Shown: positions 1 to 7,670 of the stretch, one piece after another
Layout: every line of letters begins with the position of its first letter
How positions within the stretch are numbered: position 1 is the stretch's first letter
Source: Devosia subaequoris
Lineage (GTDB): Bacteria; Pseudomonadota; Alphaproteobacteria; Rhizobiales; Devosiaceae
DNA length: 64,000 bases
Reading direction: 5' to 3'
NCBI RefSeq assembly: GCF_014197055.1
Contig: NZ_JACIEW010000009.1
Location: 62,001 to 126,000, forward strand
Notes under the pieces: generated by a model
Seen by the model: only the letters and a program-made list of their open reading frames with translations
What the model was told of the DNA's origin: nothing
The model's database searches: none
Translations under genes and position numbers: made by a program

Positions 1-324
1 GGGGCCAATGGCGGCTTCGTGGCTTGGCTATTTGGCGTCGCTGACTTGCCGGCACTTTACGATGTGGTGCTGATCGCCGTCTTTGGGGCGCTGATCTCCG
101 TTCAACCCCTGCTGTTCAGCCTGGGTCGCGCTGCGGTGAGTACACAGCATGCAGGCAAAGCCCTGGCAGCAGTGAACCTGGCCTTTTTCGCCGGAGCGGC
201 CGTGCTTCAGGCCCTGTCTGCTCCCGTCAACACCGGCTTTGGGTTATCCGGGGTCCTTGTCTTTCTCGGTCTGGTTTGTGTTCTCGGAGCGCTGGCATTC
301 TGGGCTTTGCGGAGGCCGGTGTGA
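1..324 (+). CDS. C-terminal part of a probable MFS transporter (5' end outside window)
   Basis: The reading frame is open from the first base and ends at a TGA at 322-324, so only the last ~107 residues are present. The visible part is almost entirely hydrophobic, with three likely membrane helices separated by short polar loops and ending in ALRRPV. This suits the last helices of a 12-helix major facilitator permease, but no diagnostic motif is included, so substrate and direction of transport cannot be given. The family call is inference from hydropathy and the Gly/Ala-rich helix style. Another polytopic membrane protein remains possible. Confidence 0.45.
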   Translation, partial: GANGGFVAWLFGVADLPALYDVVLIAVFGALISVQPLLFSLGRAAVSTQHAGKALAAVNLAFFAGAAVLQALSAPVNTGFGLSGVLVFLGLVCVLGALAFWALRRPV

Positions 325-593
325 GTAGTCTGCAGGTGGCGCCGGGCCGTCTGTATTGGCGAACACGACCGCAACGAAGATGGCGGACACGCGTCGCAGC
401 TCTGCGCACGTGATCCTGCACAAGCCCTACCGAAAGGTCGGCCTGCCCAAAAGCTAACCACCTGATGCATCCGTGGCCATTGCCTGGCTGCATCAGGACT
501 TCCGACCAACAACACCCATCAAGCACCACCACCGGCGTGAGGCGCTGCGCAACTGCGCGCTGTCGCCCCCCGGACCTGCATGGAACAAAGAAT

Positions 594-731
594 ATGACCT
601 TCAAATACAGCGTCACGCTGCCGATAACCGGAAGCCACAAAATCCAGCGTTTCACGACCTGGGCGCGCGAACACGCCCCTGGCCTGGAGTTCAGCCTGCC
701 GCCGCAAACCCCATCAAAACCGAGACGATGA
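594..731 (+). CDS. Small hypothetical ORF, 45 aa, coupled to the next one
   Basis: An ATG at 594 follows a weak purine-rich stretch (GGAACAAAGA). The 45-residue product is polar, with no signal peptide or known motif. Its TGA overlaps the ATG at 728 of a second tiny frame (ATGA). Adding one base in the C-run near 710 would join the two frames into one ~68-residue protein, so this may be a single frameshifted small gene. No family recognised. Confidence 0.25.
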   Translation: MTFKYSVTLPITGSHKIQRFTTWAREHAPGLEFSLPPQTPSKPRR

Positions 732-799
732 CCGTGCGGCTCAAGTCGCTCGAGGATCGCCAGATGGTTCTGCAAAAGCTCGCTGAAGCGCGTCTGTGA
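728..799 (+). CDS. Tiny hypothetical ORF, 23 aa, or the 3' part of a frameshifted small gene
   Basis: It overlaps the preceding small ORF by four bases (ATGA). The product has the character of a charged helix (MTVRLKSLEDRQMVLQKLAE). It is either a translationally coupled mini-protein or the C-terminus of the 594 ORF after a one-base loss. Nothing else recognisable lies between 325 and 950. Confidence 0.2.
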   Translation: MTVRLKSLEDRQMVLQKLAEARL

Positions 800-950
800 C
801 AAGGGGCCAACGGGCCTGTCAGATGGCTGGTTCCTTTGAGACCGCGAACAGACGGGCCCGCTGGCGACACTCAATCGGTCCGAGCAGGTTTGCTGGACGC
901 CCAGTTCAGTTCACCACCGGCTTGCTCTGACGTTCATATCTGGAGTTCCA

Positions 951-1643
951 ATGATTGAAGAACTAACCGTAATGGTCGTTCGTATCCTGGCGTCTCTCAT
1001 CGCCGGTGCGGCTATTGGTTTTGAGCGAGGTTTTCACGGGCGTCCGGCAGGGTTCAGGACGCATGCACTGGTGTGCCTGGCCTCTGCACTCCTGATGCTG
1101 GTCACCGTGTTTCAGGACAGCTGGATGACGCAGGTCGCCATCGAAACCATTCGAACTGACCCGACACGAATGGCGCAAGGCATCATGACCGGGATCGGTT
1201 TCCTCGGGGCCGGCGTGATATTCAAGGAGGGTGCCACTGTGCGCGGTTTGACTACTGCGGCGACAATCTGGATCACCTCAGCCATTGGAGTTCTGATCGG
1301 CATTGGTTTCTATTTTGCCGCCGGCGCCGGTGTGTTTGCCACCCTGTTGGTGCTTTCGGGGCTGCGATGGATTGAGTCACACCTGCCACGAACCTTTCAT
1401 GCTCAACTGGTTGTTCGTTTCGACCGCGAAGCCGCATTGTCAGAAGCAGAATTGCGTGACCTCGTTCTTGAGGAAGGGTTCAGCGCTCAGAACCTTTCGC
1501 ATCGACTCTCGGCTAGTGGTCAGATGGTCGAGTATCGCACCACAATACGCAGTGGTCGCAGCAGGAGCATAGACGGATTGTCACAAAAGCTCCGTGAGCG
1601 ACCACAGGTAAGCGAATACCGGATCATGCCCACTGGAGAGTGA
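951..1643 (+). CDS. MgtC/SapB family inner-membrane protein
   Basis: A 230-residue protein with the MgtC layout. An N-terminal hydrophobic half of about five helices (residues 5-140) contains the family signature: an early GFERGFHGRPAGFRTH stretch, then TGIGFLGAGVIFKEG and VRGLTTAATIWITSAIG. A soluble C-terminal domain follows (about 150-230). MgtC proteins help cells cope with low magnesium, acid and intra-host conditions, partly by acting on the F1Fo ATPase; the exact role here is unknown. The start follows TGGAGTTCC with good spacing. Its 3' end overlaps the convergent NsrR-type gene by 63 bases. Confidence 0.9.
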   Translation: MIEELTVMVVRILASLIAGAAIGFERGFHGRPAGFRTHALVCLASALLMLVTVFQDSWMTQVAIETIRTDPTRMAQGIMTGIGFLGAGVIFKEGATVRGLTTAATIWITSAIGVLIGIGFYFAAGAGVFATLLVLSGLRWIESHLPRTFHAQLVVRFDREAALSEAELRDLVLEEGFSAQNLSHRLSASGQMVEYRTTIRSGRSRSIDGLSQKLRERPQVSEYRIMPTGE

Positions 1644-2186
1644 GGTTGGACTTGCATCTGGTGAGACATTCGAACCGTCTTCGAGAACACAGGCAAAAGT
1701 TGGGGGCAACGTCAGGCTCGCTCCAGTGTCGCTTGGGAGAATGCGCCGGTCAGCCCGACATTCTTTGGTCAGTCCGCTTGGACCGCCTTGTTCGATGGAA
1801 GTGGCGTTAGCCAGCGTTTGCTGATCTGCAACCTCGAGAAAGGCCTGCAGCGCTCGGTCCAGCGTAGCAGGCACTTGGCAGCGATCTGCAAACAGGCACC
1901 ATTCTCCTGCCATGCAGCCGACCAGGGCAAAGCCGGGTTCCGTGACCCTCAACACGTCGCCAAGGGTGATAGCCTCGGGCGGCTTGCCCAGCATCAGGCC
2001 GCCATTGCGCCCTCTGCCGGGCTTGAGAAACCCTTCCTGAGCAAGGCGCTGGGCGACTTTCATCAGATGACTGCGTGATATGGCGTTTGCCTTGGCAGCC
2101 TCGGCGATCGTTGTGCGCTGACCGTCTCGGTCAGCCACATGCATCAGAAGGCGCCAGGCATAGTCGGAGAACTGAGTGAGACGCAT
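1581..2186 (-). CDS. nsrR: Rrf2-family regulator, NsrR type (nitric oxide-sensing), with an unusual C-terminal tail
   Basis: The protein starts MRLTQFSDYAWRLLMHVA, a typical NsrR start; an in-frame ATG six codons upstream is less likely. A winged helix-turn-helix (about residues 25-65, with AISRSHLMKVAQRL and GRGRNGGLMLG) is followed by three cysteines in GCMAGEWCLFADRC (C-X5-C-X5-C), the expected ligands of an Fe-S cluster that reacts with NO. NsrR proteins are usually about 140-150 residues. Here the frame runs on to ~201 residues, and the last ~60 do not look like the family and overlap the 3' end of mgtC. This suggests loss of the normal stop or a late frameshift. It lies downstream of the DoxX-like gene on the same strand and may regulate it. 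Confidence 0.83.
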   Translation of the reverse strand: MRLTQFSDYAWRLLMHVADRDGQRTTIAEAAKANAISRSHLMKVAQRLAQEGFLKPGRGRNGGLMLGKPPEAITLGDVLRVTEPGFALVGCMAGEWCLFADRCQVPATLDRALQAFLEVADQQTLANATSIEQGGPSGLTKECRADRRILPSDTGASLTLPPTFACVLEDGSNVSPDASPTSLSSGHDPVFAYLWSLTELL

Positions 2187-2204
2187 GCTTGCTCCTGATA
2201 GCAA

Positions 2205-2230
2205 GGCAGCCTGCGCACTGGGAGGCTGCC
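2205..2230 (-). other. Stem-loop between the DoxX-like gene and nsrR
   Basis: A perfect 8-bp inverted repeat, GGCAGCCT (2205-2212) and AGGCTGCC (2223-2230), with a 10-base loop. It lies between the stop of the DoxX-like gene and the start of nsrR. No T-run follows on either strand, so partial termination or transcript processing is more likely than full termination. Confidence 0.5.
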
Positions 2231-2241
2231 GCCGGTAAGCA

Positions 2242-3402
2242 CTATTGGGTTGTGGTTGCGCTTTCTGCGTGCGGGTACTCGGCGTTAGGCCGATGGGTTA
2301 GCAACTGCCCTTCGGCAGTCGCGGCTGGCCCCTGGTCCTGATAGTCGTAGAAGGTGCCATGCAATCCCCAGTATGCCCCGGCTATGAGAACCATTGCTGC
2401 CAGAAGGCCGGCGGGCACGCTGCCGATAGCCGGGGTCAGTTTTGGCAGTTTGAGTCCCGATGGCGTCGGATCGGCCGCAATCAGAAACAGGGTACCCATG
2501 ATCAGGGCGTGCCCCACCAGGTCTATGCGACCGAAGGGGTAGACCGCAGCGGTGAAGATGACGATCAGGGCGACCGCCGAAAGCCGACGAATGAGCGAGG
2601 TCCAGAGCAGGCCAAATCCCATGGTGAACTCGGCAACGCCGGCCATCGGAATGAACATGTCGCGTGGCATGCCGAAGGTCAGGAATGGCCGCTCTTCAAC
2701 CAGCGGGTAGAACCATTCGGCATAGGCGAACTTTTCAAGGCTCGACCACATCAGCGCGATTGCAACGCCCCAGCGCAACACGGTGAAGCGATGCTGATAC
2801 CATTTGCTCTCGGGGTCTGCAGCCAGTGCAAGATAGCCCGCAATACCAACGCCAAGGGCCAGATAGTCGAGCAGGTGGAAGAAGTCATAGTCCCGCAGCG
2901 CAATCACCCAGAGCCCGATAATGCCAGCCGCAGCCAGGGGCATGGTGCGCCGCGAAAACACGAGTAGCGCGATCAGGAGCTGCAGCCACGACACCCATTC
3001 GTTCGGGGTCTGAAGATCGGGCGTGAGATAAACGCCGCCCACCGCGAAGATGGCCACGAAGAAGGCGCCGATGACCGCCCGCATGAAATCGTCGCCGCGC
3101 CGCCAAAGCGGCAGGGTCAGGCGTTCAAGCATACCGTTGACCGGGGTCGCAGAGGGGCTGCGTTCCACCAGAACGGTGGCGGCGAAAAACACCAGAACCA
3201 GCGCAATCCCTGCCCAGAACCAGCCATTGGCGAGGGTGTCGGTAATGGGGGCGGGTGCAGCGCCCACCACATAGGGCGCGAACCACTTCACATGGGCATG
3301 GGCCGGGCCGGCGGCCATGAGGGTCGCAATCAAGGCGGTGAAGGAAAGGCCCAGAGCCGTCCGTATGGGTGTGCGGCTCCGGGGTTCATTATTGTCTGCC
3401 AC
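2242..3402 (-). CDS. DoxX-like polytopic membrane protein, probably part of an NO/low-oxygen response
   Basis: Using the GTG at 3402 (preceded by GGAGCTTGAC), the product is 386 residues. A signal-like first helix ends in AHAHVKWFAPYV, then roughly nine more membrane helices follow with short charged loops. The second half contains WGVAIALMWSSLEKFAYAEWF and GVAEFTMGFGLLW, as in DoxX/DoxD-type quinone-linked membrane proteins. An upstream ATG (3453) is possible, but it would fall inside the NsrR-like operator. No enzymatic function can be assigned from sequence. The promoter sites and the adjacent nsrR suggest induction by NO or low oxygen. Confidence 0.68.
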   Translation of the reverse strand: MADNNEPRSRTPIRTALGLSFTALIATLMAAGPAHAHVKWFAPYVVGAAPAPITDTLANGWFWAGIALVLVFFAATVLVERSPSATPVNGMLERLTLPLWRRGDDFMRAVIGAFFVAIFAVGGVYLTPDLQTPNEWVSWLQLLIALLVFSRRTMPLAAAGIIGLWVIALRDYDFFHLLDYLALGVGIAGYLALAADPESKWYQHRFTVLRWGVAIALMWSSLEKFAYAEWFYPLVEERPFLTFGMPRDMFIPMAGVAEFTMGFGLLWTSLIRRLSAVALIVIFTAAVYPFGRIDLVGHALIMGTLFLIAADPTPSGLKLPKLTPAIGSVPAGLLAAMVLIAGAYWGLHGTFYDYQDQGPAATAEGQLLTHRPNAEYPHAESATTTQ

Positions 3403-3448
3403 GTCAAGCTCCGTTTGATCTGTGCGTGCTGCAAATGGGAGCCTTCTA

Positions 3449-3471
3449 AACATTCATTTCTGCTGCATCTT
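3449..3471. promoter_or_regulatory. NsrR-like operator
   Basis: Two 11-base half sites separated by one base: AACATTCATTT and TGCTGCATCTT. Read on the minus strand the arms become AAGATGCAGCA and AAATGAATGTT. These match the published NsrR pattern AAGATGCATTT-N-AAATGCATCTT at 17 of 22 arm positions by eye. The site overlaps a minus-strand -10-like TTTAGA (3450-3445), a good position for repression of the DoxX-like gene. Confidence 0.6.
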
Positions 3472-3484
3472 TGATCTCGATCAA
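3471..3484. promoter_or_regulatory. Fnr/Anr-type box
   Basis: TTGATCTCGATCAA is a perfect match to the Fnr consensus TTGAT-N4-ATCAA. Its centre is about 40 bases upstream of the start point predicted from the minus-strand TTTAGA at 3450-3445, close to the classical -41.5 activating position. It adjoins the NsrR-like site, so activation by Fnr and repression by NsrR of the DoxX-like gene can be proposed. Confidence 0.7.
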
Positions 3485-3544
3485 GTCGAAGATTTCCGTG
3501 TTGAGGCAATGTCCGGTCGACACGCTTGCGAGAAGGATTAAGTG

Positions 3545-3988
3545 ATGGATGTCTTGAAGCTCGGTACGGCATCTCTGCTGGCAGTCGCTTTCGCCGGTGC
3601 GCTTCTGGTACGGGACCAGCCGGCGAGCGAAGTTGCTGCCCTACCATTGCCGTCCGTCTGCGGCGACGTGCATTCGGATCATGGCGGTGTTTCCATGCAA
3701 GAGCATCTCGACATCATGGCCGAGGGCCAAAGCGAGGAGATTGCGGCCCTGATCCAGACGATGGAGCCGATGCATTCCGACATGATGCGCGGCATGACGG
3801 CAGCCGATTTTCAGACCGCCTTTGTCTGTTCCATGATCCCGCACCACCAGGGCGCCGTAGAAATGGCGCAAGTCGCGCAGACCTATGCGACAGACCCATG
3901 GATCCAGATGTTCGCCCAGGAGATCATCAGCGCGCAACAGGTTGAGATCGCCGAAATGCAGGCCTGGCTAGCGCGAAGGCATCAATAA
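3545..3988 (+). CDS. DUF305 (CopM-like) exported protein
   Basis: The ATG at 3545 follows AGAAGGA at seven bases. The 147-residue product has an N-terminal hydrophobic segment, so it is exported or anchored. The DUF305 domain follows, with EHLDIMAEGQSEEI, MEPMHSDMMRGM and the hallmark MIPHHQGAVEMAQ. The Met/His-rich pairs resemble copper-binding DUF305 proteins such as CopM, so a periplasmic metal-binding role is likely but not shown. It is divergent from the DoxX-like gene and shares the upstream region containing the Fnr/NsrR boxes. Confidence 0.82.
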   Translation: MDVLKLGTASLLAVAFAGALLVRDQPASEVAALPLPSVCGDVHSDHGGVSMQEHLDIMAEGQSEEIAALIQTMEPMHSDMMRGMTAADFQTAFVCSMIPHHQGAVEMAQVAQTYATDPWIQMFAQEIISAQQVEIAEMQAWLARRHQ

Positions 3989-4353
3989 TTGAACAGCGGA
4001 CAGCGCGCTCTGGGACACGAAGTCGAGGCCTGAAGATTCAACTCTTCAAGACGCTTCGATCTGGCCGCTTTTCTTGACCTTCGTGAAAAACCGGACAGTC
4101 CGCCATCGGCCCCGACTTCGTCCTTTCGGAAGCTCGCACGTAGGGCAGAGGCATCCAAACCCGCCGGGCAGCGATGCGCCCCAATTCAGACGTTCAGCGA
4201 GCCCTGGCGTAGACCCACAAACTGCCCGTCCGCTTTGCCACAGACGTTGGCCGAAACGGGGTGGTTTGCTGACTGTCTACTTTTCGGCGTAAATTCGGCA
4301 AACAGGACATTGCCGCGAATACGTTCGCAAATGAAACTGATGATGAGGAAAGA
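3989..4353. other. Non-coding interval
   Basis: Short frames exist on both strands but none has a plausible start with family character. No hairpin followed by a T-run, repeat or RNA gene was seen. The interval precedes a gene truncated by the IS66 remnant. Confidence 0.5.
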
Positions 4354-4709
4354 GTGCACATCCACCATCCGGTCGTAGTCGCAGTTTTCATGCTCATCCT
4401 CCCGCCCATACTTTCGGAATGCGCGGCCGATATGACGCCGAGACTACCGGTGGCTGAAAATATAGTGGTATGCGCGGTGATTTATGGTGGGCTTGAACAG
4501 TTCAACCAAGAGGATGGAGGAAACCCCTATAAGGAGAGGATATACGGTCACCGGTTTGACGTTCTTGCTGCGGAGGCCACAAGGCAGTTTGGGGCTGAGA
4601 TCGCACAGGCAAAGATGCAGGACTATGCGAACGCTCTGGGTGCTGAATTTGAACGAGTAGGCTACTATCTTCGCCTACCTCTAGGCCTAGATCAGTGTGA
4701 AGAGGAGTT
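4354..4709 (+). pseudogene. Hypothetical exported protein, 3' end lost at the IS66 junction
   Basis: A GTG at 4354 follows GAGGAAAGA. The first ~24 residues are hydrophobic and end in ILSEC, which resembles a lipobox, so an exported lipoprotein is plausible. About 118 residues have normal protein composition (for example EAEIAQAKMQ-like charged helices and YGHRFDVLAAEATRQFG). At about 4710 the frame enters antisense IS66 transposase DNA and reads on as Arg-rich nonsense to 4878, so the natural C-terminus is missing. Family not recognised. Confidence 0.5.
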
Positions 4710-5944
4710 TTCAGTGCCTCCCCGAGCGGCGCTTTTGCGGAGACGCGGGCGCGATGATAGTCGAGCCATTCTCTTATTCGTGCGGCGACCGGTGCTGATC
4801 GCTGCTGGCGAGCGGCGAGGCGGTTATCCGGGCCCAGGCCTCGGATATCGGCTTCAATGGCATAGAGCTCGCCGATGAGCCGCACACCCTCTTCTGCAAT
4901 CGGGGCAGTGCCGGCGCGTGTGATCTCAACCAGCTTGCGCCGAGCATGGGCCCAACAATAGGCGAGCTGGATACCCGGGCCGACGCGGTCGGGCGCGATC
5001 AGTCGGTTATAGCCGGCATAACCGTCGACCTGCAGAATGCCGCCAAAGCCCTGCAATATCCGTTCGGCATGAAGGCCACCTCGGCCCGGGGCATAGGTGA
5101 AGGCCACACCGGGTGGTGCGGTGCCATTCCAGGGACGATCATCGCGGGCCAAAGCCCAGAAGTATCCGGTCTTGGTTTTTCGCGCCCCAGGATCGAGCAC
5201 CGGCGCGCGGGTTTCGTCCATGAACAGCTTCGATGACCGTTTCAGGTCCGCCATCAGGGCATCGTAGACCGGACGCAGCTCGAATGCGGCCCGACCGACC
5301 CAATCGGCCAGCGTTGATCTATCCAGATCAATACCCTGACGGCTGTAGATTTGCGCCTGGCGATAGAGCGGGAGGTGATCGGCATATTTGCTGACCAGGA
5401 CATGGGCGACCATGGCCTCGGTCGGCAGCCCGCCCGGGATCAACCGCGCAGGGGCGGGAGCCTGCACCACCCCGTCGGTGCATGAGCGGCAGGCATATTT
5501 GGGGCGGCGGGTGACGATCACCCGGAACTGGGCCGGGATCACGTCGAGCCGCTCAGAGACGTCCTCGCCAATGCAATGCAGACCGCCGCCGCAGCCACAG
5601 ACCAGGCTTTCGGGTTCGATGATCTCCTCGATCCGCGGTAAGTGCTTGGGGAGCGAACCACGATTGGCGCTGCGCCGCTTGGCCGGTCGCCGGGCGGCGC
5701 GATCCTCGGCTTCGTCCTCGGCGTGGACGGCCGCGATGGCCGTTTCCAGATCTTCCAGCGCCAGTTCGAACTGGTCCGGATCGCTCTTTTCCGATCGGCG
5801 CCCGAAGGCCGCTTGCTTGAACGCGGCAACCAGCTTTTCCAACTGGGCGATCCGCTCATCCTTGCGCTGATCGCGTAACGCCGCAGCGACAAGCATCGCC
5901 TTGAGGGCGGCAATGTCGTCGGGGAGTTCGGCGGTATCGAGCAT
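4710..5944 (-). pseudogene. tnpC: IS66 transposase TnpC, C-terminally truncated
   Basis: The coding part gives ~410 residues. There is an N-terminal coiled coil (about 18-60), an HTH/linker, a zinc-finger-like CGCGGGLHC...CRSC region (about 115-155) and the DDE catalytic core, with the first Asp in LFMDETR and the second in LQVDGYAGY. The match ends at PLGEALK near 4710, before the region that normally holds the catalytic Glu (N-x-x-ER), so the enzyme must be inactive. The frame continues to 4502 only by chance. Confidence 0.88.
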
Positions 5945-6013
5945 GACCGGAATCTACCAGATCAGGCGCCGCCACACCCGCAAAAAGAGAAGCCCTGAGT
6001 CATCCTGCCGCAG

Positions 6014-6367
6014 TCATTCCACGGCTTCTGGAGCCCGCGCTTCCACGGCCCGAACCCGCCGCCAGTCGAGCCCGGAGAACAGGGCCTCGAACTGCGCGTG
6101 GCTAAGCGTCATCAGCCCGTCCTTCACTGCAGGCCAGGTGAACTCATGCTCTTCGAGCCGCTTGTAGGCCATGACCAACCCGGTGCCATCCCAGTAGAGC
6201 AGCTTCAGCCGGTCGGTCTTCCTGGCGCGGAACACAAAGACCGTGCCGGTGAACAGGTCCTTGTGCAGCTCGTTCTTCACCATCGCCGCCAGGCTGTCAT
6301 GGCCCTTGCGGAAGTCGATCGGCTTGGTCGCCACCATTACCCGTACTCGGTTGGAGGGGAAGATCAT
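6014..6367 (-). CDS. tnpB: IS66 accessory protein TnpB
   Basis: 117 residues, the usual length for the IS66 Orf2/TnpB family, starting MIFPSNRVRVMVATKPIDFRKG with the family motifs VFVFRARKTDRLKLLYWDGTG and YKRLE. It is required for IS66 transposition in studied members although its biochemistry is unclear. The ATG overlaps the tnpA stop by four bases, giving translational coupling. The gene is intact, but its partners are broken. Confidence 0.9.
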   Translation of the reverse strand: MIFPSNRVRVMVATKPIDFRKGHDSLAAMVKNELHKDLFTGTVFVFRARKTDRLKLLYWDGTGLVMAYKRLEEHEFTWPAVKDGLMTLSHAQFEALFSGLDWRRVRAVEARAPEAVE

Positions 6368-6757
6368 GAGGCCGCCATCAGCGCATGGACCACCGAGGCA
6401 ATCCGGGCCGCCGAAGCGCCTGGCTCCAGCCGGATGGTCACTGAACCCACAACGACCTCCGGCCCAGCCGATACCGCCGGCTCCGCCGCCGCCAGTGCCT
6501 CATCAACGGGATCGACCATCAGCGTCGCAAATTCCACAGCATCCTCTGGTGCCGGCAGCACCAGTTTCCCGTTCCGCGCAAGGGTTCGCCAAGAGGAGAC
6601 ATGGTTGGCCTTCAGCCCATGCCGCTCCGCAACTTCACTGACGGTCGCCCCCCGGCCGCAAAGTCTCGGCGACAATCCGCGCCTTCACCGCATCAGGCCA
6701 CTGCCGATTGCGACGCCGCCTCCCGCCACTTGTGAGAAGCTCCATTGGAGCGTCCAT
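6364..6757 (-). pseudogene. tnpA: IS66 TnpA (HTH protein), frameshifted
   Basis: Starting at the ATG at 6757, the frame reads a basic N-terminus and an HTH start (NRQWPDAVKARIVAETLRPG). It must then shift by one base within a run of six G/C near 6650 to continue as GATVSEVAERHGLKANHVSSWRTLARNGKLVLP. The C-terminal half is intact to 6364. One extra base in the homopolymer explains the break; a sequencing error in the run is the alternative. TnpA normally supplies DNA binding for IS66. Confidence 0.8.
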
Positions 6758-7051
6758 GGAGAAACTCCCGCACTGACATCAATCAGTGCGCAATCTCATG
6801 GCTCACAGCATGGCAGAAGATGGGCGTGGGACAGCGCTTACGGCTGAAGAGTCTGTAGGGCCATCGAATGTCAGTGGTGGCAGTGAAGACGAGCAGGTCC
6901 TGGCCCGCTTATGACGGGAGCCATCTCTTGGCCTACTTTGGCTATGCTGAGGGAGTGAGACATTCTTAGGGAGGAATTGACTGGACTGGGGCGGTGGAAG
7001 AGCGATGGTGTTGCCTGCCAAGTAAACTTGGTCATCATCGGAGGATTTACT

Positions 7052-7537
7052 ATGCGTATTTCGTCCCGCCTAATGGCGCCGTCCATTTCGGTATTGCTAG
7101 TCTCTGCAGCACAGGCACAATACCTTCCCAGTTGTGCCGAACATCCATTCAAGGTCCCCATTACATACTGGGAGCCTGAACTCATTGTCGATGATTGGCT
7201 GGCTTCATCCGCACCCACTGGGGATGGCCGAGTTGTGTATATATGGGCCGTGTTCGATAGCGGAGACGTCGGATGTGAGCTCGGCGGGGAGGATAGCCTG
7301 ACGCTAAGAGACGGTGAACCATTGGCCGGGATCGATGAGCCCGGTGAATCGGTCCATATCCGCGGCGGTGTGGTCTACGATAGCGGCATGTGCAAGGTAT
7401 CTGGTTACTACATCAATGAATATGTCCCCGGCATGCAGCATGGCTGGACGAACACAATCTTCGAACGGCTGGACACCTTCGCGGTCGTGAGCAGCGGAAC
7501 TTTCTGCCTTGAGAACTTGCCGGAATATTCCCGATAG
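7052..7537 (+). CDS. Hypothetical secreted protein, 161 aa
   Basis: The ATG at 7052 follows GGAGGATTTACT, a strong ribosome site, and is preferred over an upstream in-frame start at 6977. Residues 1-22 form a signal peptide (MRISSRLMAP...SAAQAQ) with likely cleavage after AQA. The mature domain is acidic, rich in Tyr/Trp/Gly, and has four Cys that could form two disulphides. No family recognised. It stands alone between the IS66 remnant and the convergent terminase gene. Confidence 0.6.
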   Translation: MRISSRLMAPSISVLLVSAAQAQYLPSCAEHPFKVPITYWEPELIVDDWLASSAPTGDGRVVYIWAVFDSGDVGCELGGEDSLTLRDGEPLAGIDEPGESVHIRGGVVYDSGMCKVSGYYINEYVPGMQHGWTNTIFERLDTFAVVSSGTFCLENLPEYSR

Positions 7538-7670
7538 ATCAGGAGCTCTGAACTGCGAACCTAGTCGCCGCACTTGTGCTGGTGAGCGGCAGAGGCAAGG
7601 CATTCCCTAATTGGCGGTGCACCGACCGCGGCGATCCGCCGGGCTCTGGTTGCCCCACCACCTGATTAGA

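Larger units (their letters stand above)
4710..6841 (-). mobile_element. Decayed IS66-family insertion sequence
   Basis: The order tnpA-tnpB-tnpC on the minus strand is typical of IS66. One terminus is visible as GTAAGCGCTGTCCCAC read leftward from 6841, matching the GTAAGCG start of IS66 inverted repeats. The other terminus is absent: tnpC stops matching at about 4710 and roughly 100 C-terminal codons and the end repeat are missing. tnpA carries a one-base frameshift. The element is therefore immobile, and the deletion probably also removed part of the neighbouring gene. Confidence 0.88.

Noticed and set aside
4074-4292. 72-aa frame before the IS66-truncated gene
   Set aside because: Arg/Pro-rich with no start signal or motif.
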